In this document: in pieces, positions 25,801 through 35,021 of the stretch
Layout of the letters: each line of letters begins with the position of its first letter
How positions within the stretch are numbered: position 1 is the stretch's first letter
DNA from: Nemopilema nomurai
Taxonomy: Eukaryota > Cnidaria > Scyphozoa > Rhizostomeae > Rhizostomatidae
Length of the DNA stretch: 64,000 nt
Assembly: GCA_003864495.1 (NCBI GenBank)
Contig: ML133410.1
Span: 62,001 to 126,000, forward strand
Direction: 5' to 3'
The notes under the pieces: model-generated
The model's input: the letters and a program-made list of their open reading frames with translations, nothing else
Database searches by the model: none
What the model was told of the DNA's origin: nothing
Translations under genes and position numbers: made by a program

Positions 25801-26857
25801 CGATGAGGAAAGCGATGGCAGAGAGCACGAGTACGGCGATTTTTACGAGCCTGGCAGGTTTTGTAGCTAGTTTTCCCGCGCGCATTCTTCCACAGTGTAA
25901 AAGTTCACTGGACAATGTTCAGTCGTTTTGCCACTACCAAAATTGTCTGGATGTCCACACACTGAACAAGTGAGCAATGTTCAGTGCATGACCAGTGCAA
26001 ATGTCCAGTCGTTTTGCCGGGGCTTAACCCTTAAGTAAATCTACCTTCGTCAAAGAGGCTTTCTGAAGGAACGGACACTTTGCCAACATTGATCCGTATC
26101 GTGTCATAATCACTATTGCTCTGGCGCAGTTCCCACTCTCTATTAACAAGTTTCTGGCAGGAGATGATTGCCTTGTTTAACTCGGTTATATCCTCCGCTG
26201 GTGTAGTTAGTATTGCTATGAAAAAATCAACAATGCTTTCACAAATATACAGATGCAGCTTATGAGCTTTCCAAGAAAAGAGCAACAGACAATCTAAGCT
26301 ATTGGATTATTTCTGATCTATTGATTATATTTTTATGTTCACTTGTGTTGGTTAAAGGCGCATTTATAAGTTGCATCATCATGGGCCAATGAATATGGGG
26401 TTCATTTTCTCAACATTGGTACATTACAGGGCAGGCATTTTGTATTTGAAAGTAAAGGAAGGGCTACGTAATGACCGCTGCCATTATGGTTGAAGGTAAG
26501 GAAAGCTTTGACCACGTGTCCTTTTTTTAACTCCTTTTCAAACCACGCAAATAGATTGCAGATAATTTGACCTCTTCTCTTTTCAAGTATAGAATTATTT
26601 TTATTACTTTTCACATTATCTTGAAATTACAACCTCATAGACCTCCGCAATCTACGCTTATCAATCTACGCTTGAAGTCATGAAGCATGCTTCACTGATA
26701 CAGTTGCATCGGGTCCATGTATTCAAGACAAGAAAGACATCATCAACTTACCAACTTCAACCCATCTTAAAACTTTGCTTCTTACACCATAATCAAACTG
26801 GGCACGTCCAACAGATATAACTGACAAAGTTATTGCGAACAGCAGACCTGCCTCCAT
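16834..26857 (-). CDS. Ionotropic glutamate receptor subunit B (iGluR-B), 14 or more exons
   Basis: Paralogue of iGluR-A in inverted orientation. Exons in transcript order: 26752-26857, 26045-26215, 24882-25121, 24268-24464, 23522-23575, 22755-22853, 22104-22280, 21633-21740, 20776-20937, 20130-20330, 19555-19740, 18488-18752, 17746-18113, 16834-17163. The total is 2664 bases (887 residues) with a continuous frame. The start ATG (MEAGLLFAITLSVISVGRA) gives a signal peptide. The amino-terminal domain includes EAYSVDPFSCVLSDLL. S1 begins near residue 438 (GPPFVFYD, GNGAFQGFCKDLIDKL). TITAEREKAIDFTKPF carries the ligand-binding Arg. The pore exon has FLQQG and STYTANLAAFF. S2 has DGGQTQSFF and YLTEHPI. 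TM4 is VYIILACGVALAFLLLF. Relative to iGluR-A, exons 4, 5, 8, 10 and 13 have identical lengths (197, 54, 108, 201, 368). The last exon may instead splice at 16932 to further tail exons, so the C-terminus is uncertain. Confidence 0.9.
18488..18752 (-). other. iGluR-B pore exon
   Basis: Exon 12 of iGluR-B. It encodes the first membrane segment (IGAAGCSLYVLDRYSP), a charged linker, the pore loop with FLQQGPD and the gating helix STYTANLAAFF. It ends in phase 1 (donor GTAAGT), as its partner in iGluR-A does, and is one codon shorter. The Q/R-site residue is Gln, as in iGluR-A. Confidence 0.88.
19145..19423. mobile_element. TA-flanked MITE, family 1 (copy 1, divergent interior)
   Basis: Non-coding element of about 279 bases in the iGluR-B intron between exons 11 and 12. 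It is bounded by TA and has imperfect inverted ends: CCAAAAGTCTTGGAACAC on the left, and CAACTACTTTTGGCAAATAT near the right end. The ends match the other family 1 copies, but most of the interior does not. TA target duplication and short length fit a Tc1/mariner-type MITE. Confidence 0.6.
19796..20077 (+). mobile_element. TA-flanked MITE, family 1 (copy 2)
   Basis: A 282-base element that fills most of the 389-base iGluR-B intron between exons 10 and 11. Left end: TACAGTGCCTGCCAAAATTT followed by TTGGAACACTAACG. Right end: GTGTTTCAAGGACTTTTAGC then AGACATTGTA. A poly-C stretch and the interior GGCATTGGCATGCCAAAG are shared with the copy at 61721 and, inverted, with the copy at 41025. No transposase is encoded. 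Confidence 0.75.
21109..21510 (+). mobile_element. TA-flanked MITE, family 2 (copy 2, longest)
   Basis: A 402-base element in the iGluR-B intron between exons 8 and 9. Ends are TACACGCTTTTTTATAAGGG and TCCTTATAAAGAAAGCGTGT then A. It keeps the interior block TCGCCCCTCTCTCTATTAAG that copy 1 lacks. It is flanked on both sides by a near-identical 30-base sequence (21081-21111 and 21517-21547), much longer than the expected TA duplication. Confidence 0.8.
23826..24232. repeat. 27-bp tandem satellite in an iGluR-B intron
   Basis: An array of a 27-base unit (core ACACGACAAGACATTACACA then TGACATG) with single-base variants, about a dozen recognisable copies. It degrades at its left edge. It ends about 35 bases from the donor of iGluR-B exon 4 (24268). 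Because 27 is a multiple of three, long artificial open frames of Met, Ser, Cys and Val codons cross it on both strands; these are not genes. Confidence 0.9.
25377..26024. mobile_element. PIF/Harbinger-like MITE with repeated sub-terminal motif
   Basis: A 648-base element in the iGluR-B intron between exons 2 and 3. It has long inverted ends (AGCCCCGGCAAAACGACTGG at the left, its complement at the right) and a 3-base TAA duplication at 25374-25376 and 26025-26027. TWA target sites are typical of PIF/Harbinger elements. The core GTCGTTTTGCC recurs inside at about 25445, 25583 and 25923, in addition to both ends. It carries no transposase. A small acidic open frame is listed separately. Confidence 0.65.
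25709..25870 (+). CDS. Small acidic ORF inside the Harbinger-like MITE
   Basis: An open frame of 53 codons from ATG to TAG. Its composition is Ser/Asp/Glu-rich, with stretches such as GNDESSEDINFNSDEESDG. It sits centrally in the MITE. Acidic N-termini like this occur in several transposase families, so it may be the remnant of a transposon protein whose catalytic part has been deleted. Nothing shows that it is translated. Confidence 0.25.
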   Translation: MESTLNFNSTKSRKRHFIGNDESSEDINFNSDEESDGREHEYGDFYEPGRFCS

Positions 26858-29800
26858 TTCAAAAACGTTTCTTAGCTAAGAAGGAAAGATAATGTAGTTT
26901 GGTAAAATTGTTTAGTACTTTAAAATAATTGTTCTTAATTTTCGACAGTAGGTTATGATTAAGAGCAACTAATGCGCATAGTTGAAGTAGAATGGCAGAG
27001 CCTACTTCCTTCTTCTTTAATGTGAAAGAGTGCTTTGTGGTACAAAACTTCACAACTACTATGCGAAAAATAGTTCCGCTTTTTCTAGCAATTCTTCTTT
27101 AATGATACGATATCATGTTCTAAAACAACAAGGCAAGAAAGTACTCGTTAAAGCATTAATTGATGAAAAAGAAGATATGTGATGTAATCTTCTTTCTTCT
27201 TGCAACCAATCGACTATTGAATAGTACATAAAACATTTTCATGGGCAATGACTTGATGTCTGTTATGAAGCAAAACATTATGAGACCAAATAGAAAGCTG
27301 AGAACTGAAGCAGTGTTGTATCTTTTACAAATTCAATTGTAAATAGCTGGGCTTTTGACCTTAATAACAAAAGGACCTTTCTGAGAGCAAATATAAAAAG
27401 GGTAAGAAGATGTTGGATGGTAAGAAGTTATAAAGACATAAGAAAAGACCATTACGATGAAGTCAAAAATTGTGATAATGATCATATTGATGTTATTCTC
27501 TTATGATTTTGAAATGATTTTGCTACTATTTTACATTGCCATCACTATCATTCAAACATTGTTATTATCATAATATTAATCATTATAACTGATATAAGTC
27601 ATGCAAATTCAACATATTACCTTGTCCAATTGTTTCTAGCGTTAATATGTTTCGCAGTCTTGGTAACTGCAGTATAAGCTCTTACATAACAGTTATTAAT
27701 TATCTATTAAAGCTAATTGGGCAATAGAAGATTCCTACTACCTTCTTTATTTAATTTAATAATTATGATAATGCATTTTAATCTAGATGATGCTTATATT
27801 TGCTAGCTTCTCATTTGAAGTACGCAAGTGAGCTACTCTAATCAATGCATTGGTATGTCGAAGATTGTTGCACTTTCATTCGAACCTTGTATTATCACTA
27901 TCGCGAGTATTTGCAATCACTTAAAGTTTTCCAGCATGAAGCAGGCGGCATGGAATCATGTGACAGGTATTAGAACAAGAAGTCATGAATATATCAATGG
28001 GAACAGAATTATGACATATCAAAGCGGATTTGCCATGCAGTCACCAAAGACAAGAAGACATGGAAACGCGTACCTGGTTAGCTGAGTGATTCACGGATAT
28101 TCATGCCTCGCAAACATGGAGATGTTGCGCCAAGTGGTTGGTTTCCTCTTGACCTGCTGCTAAAAATGCCGATGCTAGCAAGCTGGCAGCAGCACGGAAA
28201 AGAGCTGTGCGATATAGAAGATTTGCACAAAGATAAACAGAAGACAATTCTATTCGTAGATTTTTATCATCATCTTTCTAACAGGCTTCAACTGGATAAT
28301 ACAATGGCAAACCACAATCGCCGAACATGCGCATCCAGATGGTCTGAGGATAAAGAGAAAATTAGCTTACGAAGGGATAAGTTATTAACAGGGTGAATTG
28401 AATTCTGAGGTCCACATTTCGCACGATTGTTTACAGAATGAAGAGATAGGCCGCGTAAACATGTTAGTCAGTTAGTTGTCTTGCTATATTCAACGAACAA
28501 TTTCACAGCTCTCTCTCTGTCGCTAGCTAAGAACTAGCTCCTAATTCCAAACTCCTTGCTTGTTTGGCAAAACAGAAGATTTACAGAGTTTGTAAACTCG
28601 TATCATTTTACAGCAGCCCATCCAGGTTAAGAATGTGTGCTTCTTTTAGCTCCTTATTATTAATTCATTGCTCAACCTACGCGGTAATCTGGGGCAATGA
28701 AAACTATATTAATTCCTTCAATTAATTATCGTCGCTCTGATGACCTGTGCACCGAAAGCTTTATATCATTAGTATGAAAAGTATGAAAAATTATAATGAT
28801 TATCATGTGATTCGATACGACAATAAGGGTGATAGTGGAGCATGGGTTGGCTCAAGAACTTTTCTCTCTCAAAAGTGTATCGGCGCAGTGTATGCTACTA
28901 TTTGGAGAGCCAATACCAAAAAGTTCTTTAAAATAGCAGTCTACAGTCGTCTAGAGTTTTTATCTCCTTTAAAAGGATGATTTGGAGAACATTATATTCA
29001 AAAAGGCAAAAACAGACCTTTCGCCTTTAAGAGGCAATTCATTAGAGAGAGCAGAGAAATTAATGTAATACAGCCGGATGGAAGTGAGTTTTCTAACAAG
29101 GAAAAAAACGACCCGCATCCAAAACATTGATTCGAACTGACCATGTAATGAATACTAAGGAAGTAATGAAGTAGATCCATGTTTTGGGTCTCCCATCACA
29201 ACGCAGCTCGCAGCACCCTTTTGATCCCGTCATCCGCTGCTCCCGCACCCTAACAGTCATACCATTAGTTCAACTTATTCCATTTGGCAGAAAATTGTGA
29301 TTTCCATTGGTGGAGGAAAATTCGAGCAAAGCCGGTGAGATAGGTTCTAATCATACTCTTGCAAGTTTTGGAATGTTATTTGGGTTTCCCTAACTCATAT
29401 CGAAAATTCTGCCGACTCATCGATGGCACATGGAACATCAATTTTTATTACCTTCTTCATGCTCACGACTACGCTAAGCTGTACTTCAGTTATTTCGGTT
29501 GGAAGCCCTTCCATAAATTACGCTGTAATATTAAAAATAGGTCTTTTGATTTTACAAACATTGGGTGAAAAATATTGTAAAAAAAAGTACTCATATACTA
29601 ACAATATCATGCTGAAAACATGCCGATAGACAAATATGAACATGGAACAAAACCAACTCGTCCTTATTGTCTATGTATTACCGAGGCGTTTATTATTGGA
29701 GAAAAAGTGCTTGAAGCCGCACAGAAGGTAGCCTATACATGTTTATCCATTCCAAGCCACATGTTTGCTATATCCAACCTTGAGACCTCTTTGGAGAAAA

Positions 29801-31440
29801 TAAAACTTTATCTCTGGTGGGAATGCTGTGGAAATGCTGCTAGCGAAGCTAAGCTGGGTTTGCCAAATTTGCAGATAAGTATAAAAGAAGTGTGTTAATC
29901 TTAGAAGATGTTTCAGAAAATGCAGAAATTACATCGCTTTGCAGGGTTGGTACGGAGAAAGCCATCCAGCATTCCTTGTAGCAAATCAGTGTTTATTTAT
30001 TCATTCACGCAAATCAGTGGTCAACAGCGCTAAAAGTCGTCAACAAGGTTTTTGGTAGCGTTGAAGGGTGCAAGCCCTAAACAAACTAACATTTATTAAA
30101 AGTAGAAAATGCGAAAGTTATTGTTCATGCGTGAAGTTGCATCACTTGATTGTCTTTCTAAACACTAGCGTGCCACCACACACCATAAGAAATTCCTTTT
30201 TTAAAATCATAATTTTTGTACAATAGAACCATGTTACCAAAAATGCGCTAAATATTGCGTAAACATAACATTTTTTTTTTCTTGACTTGATGTAACTTGA
30301 CTATTCTGAACAAGTATAGCATGTTTGTTTGTTTTAAACCCTTTTCCATTTGTTAGTTCATAATCCGACTGGTTGAAAATATTTCTCCATTTTTCAATGT
30401 AAAACATAGCTTGTTTTCTCAGAATAGAATCTTCATAGAATGTTGATACAAGAGCAATTTTCTATATTGCTCAAAGCCTTAGACTTTCTTTGGGTGAATG
30501 GTGGAGAAGGCACTTATAATTGTGTTGATTATCCTTCCAGAAGAAGAGCGAATTTTGACGGAAGGACGGCGCAGAAATCTAAGCAATCTGAAACGGCGAT
30601 GCGGGGCGATAGCTGACTATGCATTTGAAGCGCCTTGACTTCTAGTATCACATGGTGTCTCTTAAAACCCTAAATAGCACTAACAATCGCCAGATAAGAA
30701 CCAAATTAAAATGGAAAATATTTTAACCATTAAGAAGACTCTCAAACGTACCTGAATCAAGCGCTTGGGTTTGTTGCTTGAATTTGATAAAACTCTGGTG
30801 AAGGGCTTTAATCCAACCTCGCCGCATTTGCCTACATCAAATCAAATTTTCCACGCTGCTTTCTTAAGACGATTACATCCACTTATTCCTGAGGATTTGA
30901 CAAGCAAAATTTTAAAAGCAACATTACCTACAAGTGGAGAAATCAAGCACAAGATAAACCTTGCTTTGAAATCAAGTCTTGTTAAGTTGGCCAGCTTTCG
31001 TATGAAATTCTGTCAGAATCAAAAGACCTCTGATTTTGGATAACGCGTTTTCAATTCAAATTTAATGAATTCCACTCCGCAATCCACATCTAATCAAGTT
31101 GTATCAATTATTCACTAGATCAGCAGATATCACTTGAGTAATGCTATTACGAGGTGTATACAGCAGCCAAACCTTTAGGGACAATAACAGAACTGTTACA
31201 CGTGCCCAATCATATCACTTGAAGCTAGTGGACGTCATGGTCCTGTTAAATGCAGTTAATGCTCTACACTTTTGGCATCCCGTTTTCCAAACCCTTCCAA
31301 CGGTGCCTATTCGCAGCCTATGACGGAGTCTGGTAACGACCTATGTTGTTTTGGCCTCTTGCTTAGGGTGAGATAGCCGTAGTTTTAGGTTTGTAAAAGT
31401 CATTGTGTTTGGTCAAGACATCAATGAGAATTGGCATGCT
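26858..31440. other. Gene-poor AT-rich interval upstream of iGluR-B
   Basis: This covers the presumed promoter side of iGluR-B and the spacer toward the minisatellite. Open frames at 28103-28396, 28747-28980, 29620-29898 and 30765-31043 (all +) are under 100 codons. None shows recognisable domains, matched splice sites or paralogues here. The one at 30765-31043 has the most protein-like composition, but I cannot support it as a gene. Confidence 0.45.
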
Positions 31441-31459
31441 GTTTTACCAAACCGAAGTT

Positions 31460-31964
31460 CTATCCCGTAGGACGAAACTTTTTCCGGGGAACAAAATTCT
31501 GTTCCAGAGAATGAAACTCTGTTCTGGAGAAAGAAACTCTGTTCGGGAGAACGAATTCAGTTCCGGAGAACGTAACTCTGTCCCGGCGAACGAAACTCTG
31601 TTCCGGGGAACGTTACTCTGTTCCGCAGAACGAAACTCTGTCCCGGCGAACGAAACTCTGTTCCGGAGAACGAAACTCTGTTCCGGAAAACGAAACTCAG
31701 TTCCAGAGAACTAACCTCAGTCGCGGCGAACGAAACTCTGTCCCGGAGAACGAAACTCTGTTCCGGAGAACGAAACTCTGATCCGGAGAGCGAAACTCTG
31801 TCCCGGCTAATGAAACTCAGTTCCGGAGAACGAAACGCTGTTCCGGAGAACGAAACTCTGTTCCGGAGAACGAAACTCTGTTTTGGAGAACGAAACTATG
31901 TTCCGGAGAGCGAAAATCAATTCTGGAGAACGAAACTCAGTTCTGAAGAACGAAACTCAGTTCC
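31460..31964. repeat. 20-bp minisatellite
   Basis: About 25 tandem copies of a 20-base unit, consensus GTTCCGGAGAACGAAACTCT, with scattered substitutions. Twenty bases is two more than a multiple of three, so any frame cycles through all three phases and repeats at the protein level every 20 residues (60 bases). This gives open frames with motifs such as ERNSVPENETLFRRTKLC. I treat these as by-products. The array runs directly into a duplicated exon fragment. Confidence 0.92.
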
Positions 31965-32068
31965 TTGGTCCACATTTACCTCTGCAAGTGTATTCTTTAA
32001 CTTTGCTATTTCCTCCTTATTTCCTGAATCGGCTGCATTCACGAAAATAGGGGGATACGTTTCATTAC
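31965..32068 (-). pseudogene. Duplicated fragment of a GABA-B-like gene exon
   Basis: 104 bases nearly identical to 35246-35349 (two differences seen). The source is the 3' end of the penultimate exon of the GABA-B-like gene plus its splice donor. One difference changes the donor from GTAAGT to GTAAAT. The copy lies downstream of the gene's stop codon and has no neighbouring exon, so it is a non-functional segmental duplicate sitting at the edge of the minisatellite. Confidence 0.88.
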
Positions 32069-33347
32069 TACCTAGACTCGAAGGACCTAGTAAACGAAGG
32101 AGCTAGATTCATTTTTTCAGTTCTAGTTGAGCTTAGACATTCTCAATATAATTCTTACATTGAATGAAGAATTCAAGCGGCGAATAATTGGTAAAAGGTA
32201 GCTATCAAAAGCTATCATGCACTTTGAACCATAGTTAAATATGTGTTTAGTAAACGGTCCACAATTTTAAGGCTTGACAGCAAAGAAATGACGTCATAAG
32301 GGTGTAATCGTGATAAGCTCTAACTGACTATCATTTAAAAAGAATTTTATACAACTAATCAAGACTTAATCATAAATATACAAACTCTGGTTTTTATGGT
32401 ACATAACTAAAATCATCCCTCGGAAGCTGGGGGAAAATGTTGTCGTAAGGAACTCATAGGTGAAGGGTGAGTGATAAAGCATGGTAGCATTGGGTTGTGA
32501 CAAGATGACATTGACGGTCACTGAGAACAGATTGTTACTGCATTTGGCTGTAAATACCAGTTGAAGAGAACTACGGCCAATGCAGTTTTAACAGGAAAGT
32601 ACCATGTAGCCAAATGCCTACAAGTTTGCTCTAACTGTATAGGTGCTCAATGCCTTAACAATGGTCCAAAACTCGTTTAAGTATCGTGCGTCGATCTAAC
32701 ATGGGTAAAAGTTTTACCAAAAAAAACAAAACAGAAGCCTTGTACACAAAACGACCAAAAATCGGCTTGGGCATTCACAAAGACAATCATGCAAGTCTTA
32801 CTAGGCTACTAAAATGAGATCAAAACAAATCAACAAATTGAAACGATAAACTACAAATGCTTTCGATTTAAATACTTGCTTACAGGGTCTTTACATTAAG
32901 TCTAAAAGGAAAATAAAATCTTATTTACAAAAGTTCGTTGACTTCAAGAAAATGACCGATTTATTGCTGTAGCACATCAAGGGATAGAAGCAGTGGTGTA
33001 CATCATGAGACTTCTAGGCCATGTAACTGAACTAGTTGGCAAGAACATTTAAATCCAGAAAAAAACAGAGGATGGTCTTAGAAAATATATTGGGCGGGCA
33101 AAGTCTATTGGTTTATCATTATTGAAAAAATGGCATTTTCCGCGAATGGCTGAAAGGGTAACATGAGTGTACCTCTGCTTTGCCAAGAATAAAAGCTGAA
33201 TGTGGCAGACAACAAAAGACGATACTATTTAGCGTTATTTATTCTGACCCCAGAATCAACTTAATAACGCCCATAACGTTCTTTCGTTCATCATGCACCC
33301 TTACAGCGTAAGACATTGATCATCATATAAATACATTAGGGGATTAT
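32069..33347. other. 3' flank of the GABA-B-like gene
   Basis: AT-rich sequence containing the likely 3' untranslated region of the minus-strand gene (right side) and spacer. The only assigned signal is the AATAAA listed at 33238-33243. No gene was recognised. Confidence 0.5.
33238..33243 (-). terminator. Candidate polyadenylation signal of the GABA-B-like gene
   Basis: AATAAA on the minus strand, about 105 bases after the stop codon at 33348-33350. Position and sequence fit the canonical signal. No transcript evidence is available. Confidence 0.45.
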
Positions 33348-35021
33348 TTACGGTAGCTTTGATTTGACGTGGGAGTAGTCTGCCGGCCTATTTACAATCC
33401 TCACGCTGCTCTTTCTTCGATCCGGAGGCGGACCCATGACTGATAGCCTCGACTTGATGTGGTTATAGCTTTTAGGATCGTTCAGTACTCTTACATTAGT
33501 AATCCCTTTGTCCCGTGGACTGGTCTCATTTGCTTGATCGGAACTTGGCTTCGGGGGAGGATCCGGTACAAGCTTTGATCGCACGTGACTATAATCTTTT
33601 GGATCGTTCAGAATCTTAACATTAGTGTTCGGTTTATCGCGTGGACTGGGTGTGGCAGTGGTGTCCGGATTTGACTTCGCCGGCTGATCCGAAGTAAGCT
33701 TAGATTTCACGTGGCTGTAATCTTTCGGATCGTTCAGTATCTTGACACTTGTGCTCGGCTTTTCACTAGAGCTTGGTACTGCACTAGTGTCTGGATTTGA
33801 TTTCGCTGGTGGATCTGGAACGAGCTTAGATTTCACGTGGCTGTAATCTTTCGGATCGTTCAGTATCTTGACACTTGTGCTTGGCTTTTCACTAGAGCTT
33901 GGTACTGCACTAGTGTCTGGATTTGATTTCGCTGGTGGATCTGGAACAAGCTTGGATTTTACATGGCTGTAATCTTTCGGATCATTCAGTATCTTGACAC
34001 TTGTGCTTGGCTTTTCACTAGGGCTCGCATTCAAGGGTGATCCTGCGCTTGGTTTTGGCTGTGGATCTGACCCACTCAAAACTTTCACTTCAGATTCAGC
34101 TTTCTCAGTTTTACGGTCTGCTGGCGAAGATTCTCCCTTTGCATTCAAATCAAGAGTCAGTCCCAAGCTGATACCACTTGCTGGGGCCTCCTTGGAACTG
34201 GTACTTTTAGGAGTTCCATTCAAAGCACTGTCTCCCGAATTAGTGCCATTGTTTGCACCTTTGTCATTAGGACTTATCTGAACTGAAGGAAGGATTACGA
34301 CAATTTCGTCTGCGCCCTTAGATGTACCTGCATTTCGGGAGCCATTCTGAGGGCCTGAAGGCTTATCCGGTTTGTTTAACGATCCACCTGATTGGGAAGT
34401 GGCATTCCGTTGCTTTTTATTGTAATCAGAAGGAGCATTCAATATTCGTACACTACCATCATCAGCTGAAGAAAAACTCGCTCTAGACTGGTCATTTGAC
34501 AGCATTGGTTTGATCTTTGACTTGATACTGCTATAGTCGATCCTTTCGTTGAAAATCTTGAAATTCGGCGTCCGTCTCTGGTACCCACCTTGACCTGTGT
34601 TCGACTGCGTGTTGGGCAGGGGACCGGTAAGACTGCTTGATGAGTTGTTGGAAGAAGGACTCACTTTGTTGGTTCTGGGTGATGATTTGCCTGAGCCTTT
34701 ACAATCTGGGCTGTTCTGAGAGACCATTCCTGCTAATCGAAGCTTTGATGGTATTTGAGACCAGTCAAGCTTCTGATTGTATATCTTCATTTTGCCTTTG
34801 CTTCCGTCGTAGATGCCTCGCGGCGTGGATGCATCGCTGTCCAGTTCGCAAATAAGTTTATCCAAATCTTCTTCTGAGGGCTTTCCAGATTCCTTCTTAT
34901 CTTTGTTGCTTTGCACAAGGCCCATCTTCATGCTACTCTCTACGGATTCGTCAATTTCCTGCATTTCAAATTCGTTCTTTCTGCCTAGGCCATTTTTGAG
35001 CCGCTCAATTTCTGCATCTCG
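33348..35021 (-). other. Terminal exon with tau/MAP-like repeated motif
   Basis: A 557-codon last exon, rich in Ser, Pro, Asn, Lys and Asp and probably largely disordered. Motif copies from N to C: KIYNQKLDWSQIPSKL, KIFNERIDYSSIKSKI, a worn RILNAPSDYN, three of KILNDPKDYSHVKSKL, one with HVRSKL, RVLNDPKSYNHIKSRL and RIVNRPADYSHVKSKLP, which ends the protein. Shared core: basic-I/V-x-N, then D-aromatic-S/N-x-I/V-x-S-K/R. Vertebrate tau, MAP2 and MAP4 repeats share this spacing (for example KKIDLSHVTSK in MAP2), but the PGGG that ends those repeats is absent here. Microtubule binding is therefore a hypothesis. Confidence 0.75.

Noticed and set aside
28103..28396. Plus-strand open frame of 97 codons
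   Set aside because: No recognisable domain, paralogue or splice signals; expected by chance in a sequence of this length.
30765..31043. Plus-strand open frame of 92 codons
   Set aside because: It has a protein-like composition, but no family, no splice partners and no second copy; kept only as a remark.
31403..32106. Plus-strand repeat-protein frames with ERNSVPENETLF-like periods
   Set aside because: They arise from the 20-bp minisatellite cycling through all frames, and they run into an antisense copy of a receptor exon.
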